Source of the DNA: Anaerolineae bacterium
Lineage (GTDB): Bacteria; Chloroflexota; Anaerolineae; B4-G1
DNA: 7,418 nucleotides
Reading direction: 5' to 3'
Assembly (NCBI GenBank): GCA_030620125.1
Contig: JAUXFI010000104.1
Span: 1-7,418, forward strand
Part shown: in pieces, positions 1 to 7,007 of the stretch
Layout: each line of letters opens with the position of its first letter
How positions within the stretch are numbered: position 1 is the first letter of the stretch
Notes under the pieces: model-generated
Seen by the model: only the letters and a program-made list of their open reading frames with translations
What the model was told of the DNA's origin: nothing
The model's database searches: none
Made by a program: the position numbers and the translations under genes

Positions 1-1
1 T

Positions 2-3000
2 GCAATGGAGGCTCAAGGCGAGGTTTTTGTAGATGGGGCAGGTTACATTGAGTGGCGGGCTTTCCCTTTGCATGGGCGGGGAAGTCGTCCCTGCGGGCAA
101 TTGATCATCCTGCGCGATGTCACCGAGCGCAAGCGGGCGGGGGAGCAAATCAAACACCGGGGCGAAGAACTGGAGGCGCTGCAGGAAATCTCTCTGGCAA
201 TCACCGCTCAACTGGAACTCGACCAACTCCTGCAGGACATCGTGGAGCAGGGCTGCCGCTTGCTAAAGGTCAAGTCAGGCGGCATCCACCTCGTTGATGA
301 GACGAGCGGTGGTCTCCAACTGGTCGTCAGCTACGGCTACACGAGGGACTACACCGGTACGCGCCTGTCGCCCGGCGAGGGGATCGCTGGCAAGGTGCTG
401 CAGAGTGGCGCACCAATGACAGTGGACGACTACTGCCATTGGGAAGGACGGTCACCGGACTGGGAAGCTGAGCCGATCACCACTGTTCTTAGTATGCCCC
501 TCAAGCACAGCGACCAGGTCATCGGCGTCCTGAACTTTTCCGAGACTGGCAGGGCCAGGAGGTTTGACGAGCACGACGTCTGGCTGGCGACCCTCTTCGC
601 TAACCAGGCGGCTATCGCCATCGAGAACGCCCACCTGTATCAGGCCGAACAGGCCGCCCACGAGAGCGCCGACACTCTGTGTGAAGTCTCCCGCGCCGTA
701 GGCTCCACGCTGGAACTGGACGACGTCCTCTCCCTCGTCCTGCGCCAGGCGAAGCGCGTGTTGACCTACAACACTGCCTCCATCCTGCTCTTCGACGACG
801 GCGAGCCCGCTATGGCGGCTGTGAGCGGCTACGAGGACGCGGAACTGGTGAAAACCGAGGCCACTCTGCGCCTGACCGACAGTCCCATCCTGCAGGCCAT
901 GGCCCGCGACCACCGCTCCGTCGTCATCGCCGACGCGCAGGAGGACGAGCGCTGGATCCGGGTGCCCGGATCAGAGGGCATCCGCGCCTGGATCGGGGTG
1001 CCGCTGCTGGTGCGCGACGAGATGATCGGCGCTCTGATGTTTGACAGCATGCAGCCCGGCTTCTACACCACAGCGGACGTCGCAATCGCCCAGGCCCTGG
1101 CCAACCAGACCGCCGTGGCCATCACGAATGCCCAGTTGTACCAGGCCGAGTTGCGCGGCCGGGAGGTGGCCGAGGCGTTGCAGGAGACGGCGCGCGTCGT
1201 CAACGCCAGTCTCAATCTGGACAAAGTCCTGCCCCTCATCCTGGAGCAACTGGCGCAGGTGATCCAATACGACAGCAGCGCCGTGTTGCTACTGAACGAG
1301 GGTCGGTTCAAAGTGACGACTGGGCGGGGATTCCCGAATTTGGAAGCGGCACTGCGGCTCTCCTTCAGCGCCGACGAGGACAACCTCTCCTCGGCTGTGA
1401 TGCGCGCCCGGCGTCCGTTGATCATTGAGGACGTTCAGGCCGACTCGCGCTGGCAGCCAGATGCGGAGATCACTCATATTCACGGTTGGATTGGAGCACC
1501 CCTCATCGTGCGGGACCAGGTCATCGGAGTCCTCACCGTAGACAGTCGCCAGCCAGGGGCCTACAGTGAAGAGGATGGACAGTTGGTCTTCTCCTTCGCC
1601 GACCAGGCCGCCGTGGCCATTGAGAACGCCCGGCTGTACGAGCAGGCACAACACCACCTGGAGAGCCTGGCCAACCTCAACCGTGCTTCACAGATCGTAA
1701 CTTCTTTCCTGGACGTGAACGAGGTGCTGGAGCAAATCGTGGAACTGGCAGAGACTGTCGTCCACTCGGACTATACCAGCATAGTGTTGCTGGGCGAGGA
1801 GGGGGAGCCAGTGTTGGTGTTCGGGGACCTCCAGAGAGTGTCTCGCGGAACGGGGGGTGTCCGCAGCAATGGCGTCACCCGCCACGTGCTGGATAGAGGG
1901 CAACCAGTGGTCGTTGACACGATCTCCGACGAGGGAGTGACAAGCCCTCCACTCCGGCAGCCCGATGGTGAACTGATGAAGACCAACCCCAATGTCGTCT
2001 CGTCCGGCGTCCGCTCCTTCGCCGCCGTGCCCATCCAGGCCAAGGGAAAAACGATGGGTGTGCTGTTTGTGCACAGCCGCCAACCCCACGCTTTCCACGG
2101 GCAACTCCCGCTTCTGATCGCCTTCGCCAACCAGGCCGCCGTGGCCATCGAGAACGCCCGCCTCTTCGAGGAGGTCCAGGAGCACGCAGCCCGCCTGGAG
2201 AAGACGACCAGAGACCTGGACCTGGTGCACCAGGTGTCGCAGATGGTCAACTCCTCGCTGCACCTGACCCGCATCCTGGAGACGACCGTCGAGCAGATGG
2301 TGACAGTGTTCGAGGCGGACCACAGTGGCATCTTGCTCTTTGACCAGACGCAGACCCATGGGCAGGTGGTGGCCGAATACCCATCTACCGGGGCGACGAC
2401 AGAACAGTTCCCGGTGCAAGGATACCTGGCAGCCGAGCGCATCATCGCCGACCGCGAGCCACTGGTGATTGAGGATGTATGGAACGACCCGCTGATGGCT
2501 GCCGTGCAGGAAGCGATGCACAGGCTGGACTTTCGCTCAATGCTCATCGTGCCCCTGATCGTGAAAGAAAAAGTAGTGGGCAGCATTGGCCTGGACGCCG
2601 TGGGGCAGCAGCGGCGTTTCAACGCCGAGGAGGTAGCCCTGGCTCAGACCATCGCCAACCAGGCCGCCATCGCCATTGAGAACGCGCGGCTGTTCGAGCA
2701 AGCACAGCAGGAGATCGCGGAGCGCAAGCGAGCACAGGAGGCACTCGACCAGAAACTGATCGCGCTGACACAGCCGGTAGGTGAAGTGGGCGAGTTAAAA
2801 CTGACGGACGTCATTGACGTGAGAACTCTGCAAGAGTTGCAGGATGGATTCGCCATGTCCTATGGCGTTGCCTCTCTCATATTCGATGACGCAGGTACAC
2901 CGGTAACAGAGCCAAGTAATTTCAGTGATTTTTGCAGGATAATTCGCGCGACTAAAAGAGGTAGCGAAAGATGCGAAATCTCAGATGCAGGTCTTTCTCG

Positions 3001-4930
3001 ACTGGTGGCTGATGGCTCATCTGCAATAGCTCCCTGCAGGAATTTCGAAGCAATACAGGATGGTGCAGTTCCCATCTTTATAGGAGATAGACGCGTAGCC
3101 ACCTGGGCCATTGGACAAAAGGTGATCAGCGAGATTCCTGAGAACAAGATACGTAGCTATGCCGAGGAAATTGGCGCGGACCCAGATCAACTCGTTGCCG
3201 CAGGAAAAAAGTTAGACGTTGGGTCCAAGGAACAATTTGAGCGGGCCGTATCTCTTCTTGAAACTGTAGCTAGCAATATCTCTTTGCTTGGACTGCAAAA
3301 TATCCAGCAGGCGCGCGAAATCACCGAGCGCAAGCGAGCAGAGGAGGCATTGAAGCGGAGGGCGACCCAGTTGACCACAGTGAGTGAGGTCGGGCGGCAG
3401 ATCACCTCCCTGCTCGAACCGGACCCCCTGCTGGATCACATTGTGAACCTCATCCGTGGGGCTTTTAAATATCGCTACGTTTCCATCCTCATGATTAACC
3501 CGACCACAGGCGAGTTGGCACTCAGGGCAGGAGCAGGCTATGACCTGGAGATTGCAAAAGCGCTGCGCCTCAAGGTAGGCGAGGATGGGATCTGCGGCTG
3601 GGTGGCGGCCAGCGGCGAGCCACTGCTGGTGAGTGACGTCTCCCAAGAGCCTCGCCACTACTCGGCGGAAGTACTGCTCGACACCCGCTCGGAACTGACC
3701 GTGCCGATCCAGGTCAAGGGCCAGGTCATCGGCGTGCTGGACGTGCAGAGCGCCGAACCGGGAGCCTTCGACAAAGACGACCTATTCACCCTGAACACGC
3801 TGGCCGACCAGGTAGCAGTGGCCATGGAGAACGCCAGCCTGTACCAGGAACTGCACAACTATGCCGAGCAGTTGGAGCAACGCGTGCAGGAGCGTACCGC
3901 CCAACTCCAGGCCCAGTACGCCCGCCTGGACGCGATCCTGCGCAGCAGCTCCGACGGCATCGTCGTCACCGACGCCGGGGGAGAGATCATCCAGACCAAC
4001 CCCGTCGCCCAGACCTGGCTCGCCCAGACCCTCTCCCCGGAGGACGCGACCCGGCTGCGGGAAGCCGCGCGGAACCTGGCGCGACAGGCCGAGGAGCGGC
4101 TGGAGGCGGTGCTGGAACTGAAAGGGCTGGACCTGGAATTGAGGGCGTCGCCCATCGCGGAGCCGGGAATGGAGGAAGCAGCCGCCGTGGTAGCGATCCA
4201 CGACGTCAGCCACCTCAAGGCACTGGACCGCGTAAAGTCCCGCTTCGTCACCAACGTCTCCCACGAACTGCGCACACCGATCACGACGATCAAGCTGTAC
4301 GCGGACCTGATGCGCCGGAGGCCCGAACGGTGGAAAGAGTACCTAGACACGCTGGAGCAAGAAGCGGACCGGCAGGCGCGGCTGGTGGAGGATATCTTGC
4401 AGATCTCACGCATTGACGCCGGGCGGCTAGAGATGCAGCCCCGCCCGGCATCCCTCGACGAGTTGGCCGAGATGGCGATGGCAAGCCACCAGGTGCTGGC
4501 CCAGGATCGGGGGCTGACGTTGGAGCACCGTTCGACGGAGCTGAGACCGGTAACCCTGGTAGACCCGAAGCGATTGATGCAGGTGCTCAACAACCTGCTA
4601 CAGAATGCGATCTATTACACGCCAAAAGGGGGAAAGGTGACCGTCTCTACCGGCCAGGAGGAATCCGAGGAGCGCGTCTGGGCCACGGTGACGGTGGCCG
4701 ATACGGGGATGGGGATACCAGAAAAAGAGTTGCCCTACATCTTTGACCGCTTCTTCCGGGGGGATGAGCCACGCGTGATGCAGATATCAGGAACAGGGCT
4801 AGGGCTGGCGATTACCAACGAAATCGTGGAACTGCACGGGGGCAAGATAACGGTGGAGAGCGAGGAAGGTGCGGGCAGTACTTTCACCGTCTGGCTGCCC
4901 CTTGCCGGCGGACGCCGGTCGGAAGGATAA
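2..4930 (+). CDS. Multi-GAF/PocR/PAS sensor histidine kinase (5' partial)
   Basis: Sensor kinase that should autophosphorylate a histidine in response to ligands and pass the phosphate to a receiver. The frame is open to the window edge and begins inside a PAS/PAC tail (W-x-AFPL ... LIILRDVTERKRA), so the ATG at 5 is internal and the true start lies upstream. Residues counted from that ATG: PAC tail 1-45; GAF1 60-212; GAF2 225-379; GAF3 391-545; GAF4 559-721; GAF5 741-897; PocR sensory domain about 931-1101; GAF6 1122-1280; coiled coil 1281-1306; PAS 1306-1402; HisKA 1409-1475 with SHELRTP and phospho-acceptor H1420; HATPase_c 1517-1634 with N box N1534, G1 DTGMGIP (D1566), F box FDRFF and G2 GTGLGL. 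All catalytic motifs are intact. No membrane segment is visible, so this part is cytoplasmic; anchoring could come from the missing N-terminus. There is no receiver domain, and the next gene supplies one. Family is certain; ligands are unknown. Confidence 0.95.
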   Translation, partial: AMEAQGEVFVDGAGYIEWRAFPLHGRGSRPCGQLIILRDVTERKRAGEQIKHRGEELEALQEISLAITAQLELDQLLQDIVEQGCRLLKVKSGGIHLVDETSGGLQLVVSYGYTRDYTGTRLSPGEGIAGKVLQSGAPMTVDDYCHWEGRSPDWEAEPITTVLSMPLKHSDQVIGVLNFSETGRARRFDEHDVWLATLFANQAAIAIENAHLYQAEQAAHESADTLCEVSRAVGSTLELDDVLSLVLRQAKRVLTYNTASILLFDDGEPAMAAVSGYEDAELVKTEATLRLTDSPILQAMARDHRSVVIADAQEDERWIRVPGSEGIRAWIGVPLLVRDEMIGALMFDSMQPGFYTTADVAIAQALANQTAVAITNAQLYQAELRGREVAEALQETARVVNASLNLDKVLPLILEQLAQVIQYDSSAVLLLNEGRFKVTTGRGFPNLEAALRLSFSADEDNLSSAVMRARRPLIIEDVQADSRWQPDAEITHIHGWIGAPLIVRDQVIGVLTVDSRQPGAYSEEDGQLVFSFADQAAVAIENARLYEQAQHHLESLANLNRASQIVTSFLDVNEVLEQIVELAETVVHSDYTSIVLLGEEGEPVLVFGDLQRVSRGTGGVRSNGVTRHVLDRGQPVVVDTISDEGVTSPPLRQPDGELMKTNPNVVSSGVRSFAAVPIQAKGKTMGVLFVHSRQPHAFHGQLPLLIAFANQAAVAIENARLFEEVQEHAARLEKTTRDLDLVHQVSQMVNSSLHLTRILETTVEQMVTVFEADHSGILLFDQTQTHGQVVAEYPSTGATTEQFPVQGYLAAERIIADREPLVIEDVWNDPLMAAVQEAMHRLDFRSMLIVPLIVKEKVVGSIGLDAVGQQRRFNAEEVALAQTIANQAAIAIENARLFEQAQQEIAERKRAQEALDQKLIALTQPVGEVGELKLTDVIDVRTLQELQDGFAMSYGVASLIFDDAGTPVTEPSNFSDFCRIIRATKRGSERCEISDAGLSRLVADGSSAIAPCRNFEAIQDGAVPIFIGDRRVATWAIGQKVISEIPENKIRSYAEEIGADPDQLVAAGKKLDVGSKEQFERAVSLLETVASNISLLGLQNIQQAREITERKRAEEALKRRATQLTTVSEVGRQITSLLEPDPLLDHIVNLIRGAFKYRYVSILMINPTTGELALRAGAGYDLEIAKALRLKVGEDGICGWVAASGEPLLVSDVSQEPRHYSAEVLLDTRSELTVPIQVKGQVIGVLDVQSAEPGAFDKDDLFTLNTLADQVAVAMENASLYQELHNYAEQLEQRVQERTAQLQAQYARLDAILRSSSDGIVVTDAGGEIIQTNPVAQTWLAQTLSPEDATRLREAARNLARQAEERLEAVLELKGLDLELRASPIAEPGMEEAAAVVAIHDVSHLKALDRVKSRFVTNVSHELRTPITTIKLYADLMRRRPERWKEYLDTLEQEADRQARLVEDILQISRIDAGRLEMQPRPASLDELAEMAMASHQVLAQDRGLTLEHRSTELRPVTLVDPKRLMQVLNNLLQNAIYYTPKGGKVTVSTGQEESEERVWATVTVADTGMGIPEKELPYIFDRFFRGDEPRVMQISGTGLGLAITNEIVELHGGKITVESEEGAGSTFTVWLPLAGGRRSEG
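179..2698 (+). repeat. Five tandem GAF-domain modules within the kinase gene
   Basis: The protein repeats a GAF unit five times in a row. Each unit opens with a helix of the type S-x-x-L-x-L-D-x-V-L and closes with the consensus (N/D)Q-(A/T)-A-(V/I)-A-I-(E/T)-N-A. That closing motif starts at bases 602, 1103, 1601, 2129 and 2657, giving periods of 167, 166, 176 and 176 codons. A sixth copy starts at 3806, after the PocR insertion. Some copies are nearly identical as DNA: 1602-1632 and 2130-2160 differ at one base in 31. GAF domains bind small ligands or mediate dimerisation; no copy shows residues that would name its ligand. Confidence 0.9.
2720..2743 (+). repeat. Direct repeat, left copy, before the PocR domain
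   Basis: This is the DNA for the ERKRAQEA linker. It matches 3326-3349 at 23 of 24 bases, with the single mismatch at 2735. The shared core GAGCGCAAGCGAGCA is exact. An 11-base part of the core also occurs at 125-135 in the first PAS-GAF linker. It lies directly left of the compositionally different PocR segment. Confidence 0.85.
2795..3307 (+). other. PocR-type sensory domain inside the kinase, low-GC segment
   Basis: Residues about 931-1101 of the kinase match the PocR sensory domain in order. They open with L-x-D-V-I-D-x-x-x-L-Q-x-L-Q-D-x-F-A, continue with TEPSNFSDFC and G-x-x-RC, then C1011, AVPIFIGDRR, AIGQKV, and a closing helical part ending LLGLQN. Cysteines 977, 990 and 1011 fall at the family's conserved positions. 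The usual C-H-A-G-L after the third cysteine is replaced by CRNFEA. The family is named after the PocR activator of propanediol and cobalamin genes and is thought to sense small organic molecules; the ligand here is unknown. GC over 2881-3300 is about 48 % by hand count (200 of 420), against 62-65 % in sampled lines on either side. Confidence 0.85.
3326..3349 (+). repeat. Direct repeat, right copy, after the PocR domain
   Basis: This encodes the ERKRAEEA linker between the PocR domain and GAF6. It is the partner of the copy at 2720-2743, with one mismatch in 24 bases and an offset of 606 bases (202 codons, in frame). Removing one copy plus the interval would leave GAF5 joined to GAF6 by a normal linker with the reading frame intact. 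Confidence 0.85.
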
Positions 4931-4935
4931 AGATT

Positions 4936-4940
4936 GGAGG
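4936..4940 (+). promoter_or_regulatory. Ribosome binding site for the REC-kinase gene
   Basis: GGAGG lies 7 nt before the ATG at 4948, inside the 17-nt gap after the upstream stop. It supports that start. The gap leaves no room for a separate promoter, so the two genes are probably co-transcribed. Confidence 0.8.
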
Positions 4941-4947
4941 AAAGAGC

Positions 4948-6066
4948 ATGAGTGAACAACGCATCTTGGTTGTAGAAGATCACAAACCCCTCTTGGAGGG
5001 CATTCACGACATCTTGGAGGCGGAGGGCTACACCGTCTTCACCGCGACCGACGGGGTGAAGGCGTTGCAGATAATGGAAGAAACCCGCGCCGACCTGATC
5101 GTGGCGGACATTATGATGCCCATAATGGACGGATACGCCCTCTACAGAGAGATCCGCTCCCGTCCAGCGTGGGTGCCTATCCCTTTTATCTTCCTGACCG
5201 CCAAGGCGGACAAGGAGGATGTACTAAAAGGCAAGGGCATGGGGGCCGAGGACTATATCTCAAAACCGTTCGATCCCCAGGAACTGGTGGTGGCAGTCCG
5301 CGCTCGGCTGGGGCGTGCCCGAGACATCAGGAAGGTCACAGAGGTAGAGTTCGACGAACTCAAGCGGCAGATTGTCACCGCCCTGGGCCACGAACTGCGC
5401 ACCCCCCTCACCTACGTCCGTGGTTACACCGAGCTGGCGCTGGATGACGTCTCGTCTCTCTCCACTGACGAACTACAGGAGCTCCTATTGGGAGTCAAAC
5501 GGGGCGCTGACCGGCTAGCCTTACTGGTGGAGGATCTCCTGTTCCTGGTCAGACTGGACACTGGCCGGGTGGAAGAGGAATTCCGCCTGTTAGCCGCCGT
5601 CCAGGGCAACCTGGATACGATCCTGGTACGCGCGGCCCAGCGGTATGAGGAGCAGGCCGCGGCCAGCGGCGTGACACTGGAGACAATGGTACAGCCTGGC
5701 CTGCCCCCGGTGCGCATGTGCGAGCCCATTTTCGCGGAGGCCCTGGGACGATTGATAGATAACGGCATCAAGTTCTCCCATGGCGAGGGGAAGCGGGTGA
5801 CGTTGATCGCCCAGGCCGTGGACGACTGGGTGGAGATAGCCGTGTCCGACCAGGGAGTAGGCATCCCCGCCGAGGAGATTTCCCATCTCTTTGAACGGTT
5901 CCGGCAGATTGGACGGGACAAGATGGAGCAACAGGGGATCGGTGTGGGGCTGTTCATCGCCCAGGCCCTGATCCACATGCACGGCGGCGAAATCACGGCG
6001 GAAAGCGAACCAGGCGTGGGCAGTACCTTCACCATCCGGCTACCGGTGACCGAGGAGGGAGAATGA
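4948..6066 (+). CDS. Response regulator receiver-histidine kinase (REC-HisKA-HATPase_c)
   Basis: A 372-aa two-component protein with a receiver in front of a kinase core. REC (residues about 4-121) has the acidic pair E10/D11, phospho-acceptor D54 in VADIMMP, T84 in FLTAKA and K106 in YISKPF, so it should be phosphorylatable. HisKA (about 137-205) has GHELRTP with H148. HATPase_c (about 257-368) has N box N272, G1 DQGVGIP (D301), F box FERF and a G2 box GIGVGL. It has no other sensor domain, no membrane segment and no DNA-binding output domain. A plausible role is as a phosphorelay intermediate: the upstream multi-GAF kinase, which lacks a receiver, would phosphorylate D54 and thereby control this protein's own kinase activity toward an unlinked regulator. 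That partnership is inferred from adjacency. Its stop overlaps the next gene's start. Confidence 0.95.
   Translation: MSEQRILVVEDHKPLLEGIHDILEAEGYTVFTATDGVKALQIMEETRADLIVADIMMPIMDGYALYREIRSRPAWVPIPFIFLTAKADKEDVLKGKGMGAEDYISKPFDPQELVVAVRARLGRARDIRKVTEVEFDELKRQIVTALGHELRTPLTYVRGYTELALDDVSSLSTDELQELLLGVKRGADRLALLVEDLLFLVRLDTGRVEEEFRLLAAVQGNLDTILVRAAQRYEEQAAASGVTLETMVQPGLPPVRMCEPIFAEALGRLIDNGIKFSHGEGKRVTLIAQAVDDWVEIAVSDQGVGIPAEEISHLFERFRQIGRDKMEQQGIGVGLFIAQALIHMHGGEITAESEPGVGSTFTIRLPVTEEGE
6052..6058 (+). promoter_or_regulatory. Ribosome binding site for the lipoprotein gene
   Basis: GAGGAGG sits within the last codons of the kinase gene and ends 4 nt before the ATG at 6063. With the ATGA stop/start overlap it points to translational coupling and fixes the start of the downstream gene. 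Confidence 0.7.
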
Positions 6067-7007
6067 CGCGCAGAACCCGATCAGCCATCGTCGGAGGAGT
6101 GGCGTTGCTGCTGGTATTGAGCAGCCTGGCTTGCTCTATCAGCGGCGAGGTCAACGTGGAAGGCCCCGATCTCACCATTCAGGCCGGTGGAGAGGAGGCT
6201 GGTTCCAAGGCAGCGACGCCCACCGCTCCCCCACCGGAGGCAGAGACACCACAGCCCGCAGAGGCGACGACTCCGCCGGAGACGGAGCCTCCCCAGCCCA
6301 CAGAACCGCCCGCCGCCGCCACGCCCGCGCCGACAGCGCCGCCGATCCAGGTGCCTGCTGGTCAGGATCCGCTGGCGATGGCCGAGATCTCGGAACTAAA
6401 AGTTACCACCCTCGACCCGACTGGGGAGGGGCTGGGCCACCTGGGTACCTTCCGGCAACGGATGACGGTGGAGTTCACTGGCGACGCGGGCGACTACACC
6501 GGCATCTACTACTACGACGCCGAGGCCAACACCGCCGACCAGTCAGTGCACATCACCGTCCGCGCCGAGGGGCCTGCAGCGCAAGAACTCCCCATGAACC
6601 AGGTGCAGGCCATCTGGATCGGCACACAACTGTGGATCAAGCTAGGCAACCAGCCCTGGCTGCCGGTTCCGGAGAGCGTGGCGGCACTCCAGTTTGACGA
6701 GCAACTCTTCGGGGTGAGTGACTTTTTGCCCTACGTGCAATACTTTGAAAAGGTCGGCGAGGAGACAGTCAACGGGATTCCCTCGGTCCACTACACCTAC
6801 GACGCACAGAACCTGCCGGCCCAGTACGGTGCTGTGAGCGGTCACGGGGACATCTATGTGGCCCTCGACGGCGGCTACGTAGTGCGTTACACCCTGGACG
6901 GGAGCGGTACCTTCGAGGAGCAATTCCAGGGCAGCGGCACACTGAGCCTGGTGTACGACACCTACGACGTCGGGGCGGACATCAATATCCAGCCACCGCG
7001 TCGTTAG
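6063..7007 (+). CDS. Exported, probably lipid-anchored protein with LolA/LppX-like domain
   Basis: A 314-aa exported protein. Residues 1-23 form a signal peptide with basic TRRTR followed by a hydrophobic run to SSLAC. C24 is the only cysteine in the protein and the likely lipidation site, although the -3/-2 residues (S, L) depart from the usual lipobox. Residues about 51-97 are a Thr/Pro/Ala/Glu-rich linker, as in surface lipoproteins of Chloroflexota and Gram-positives. Residues about 105-314 form a beta-rich, Tyr/Trp-rich globular domain with the pattern G-x-E-T-V-N-G-I-P-x-x-H-Y-x-Y-D, then DIYVALDGGYVVRYTLDGSG, resembling the LolA/LppX/LprG group of lipoproteins, which bind lipid or hydrophobic molecules. 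That fold assignment comes from pattern only. The gene is coupled to the kinase gene by a 4-base overlap, so it may be an extracytoplasmic partner or target of the signalling pair. Export is well supported; function is unknown. Confidence 0.85.
   Translation: MTRRTRSAIVGGVALLLVLSSLACSISGEVNVEGPDLTIQAGGEEAGSKAATPTAPPPEAETPQPAEATTPPETEPPQPTEPPAAATPAPTAPPIQVPAGQDPLAMAEISELKVTTLDPTGEGLGHLGTFRQRMTVEFTGDAGDYTGIYYYDAEANTADQSVHITVRAEGPAAQELPMNQVQAIWIGTQLWIKLGNQPWLPVPESVAALQFDEQLFGVSDFLPYVQYFEKVGEETVNGIPSVHYTYDAQNLPAQYGAVSGHGDIYVALDGGYVVRYTLDGSGTFEEQFQGSGTLSLVYDTYDVGADINIQPPRR

Noticed and set aside
431..446. Cys-His dipeptide in GAF1 (DDYCHW), reminiscent of the bilin-binding Cys-His of cyanobacteriochromes
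   Set aside because: It sits in the common DDYxxWxGRSP motif of ordinary GAF domains. Other bilin-pocket residues are absent, and the spacing match to the following MPL strand alone is not convincing.
1688..2622. Long minus-strand open frames (277 and 283 codons) opposite the kinase gene
   Set aside because: They lie wholly inside a plus-strand gene with clear domain content. Their translations have no recognisable motifs and are low-complexity in the way expected from antisense of GC-rich GAF repeats.
6063..6098. Arg-Arg near the lipoprotein N-terminus as a Tat signal
   Set aside because: TRRTRS lacks the consensus hydrophobic and Phe/Leu positions after the twin arginine. It is better read as a basic n-region of a Sec signal.
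6211..6360. Repetitive ACGCC/CCGCC-rich tract as a nucleotide tandem repeat or frameshifted gene
   Set aside because: It simply encodes the Thr/Pro/Ala-rich linker of the lipoprotein. The repeat unit is irregular and the frame is intact on both sides.
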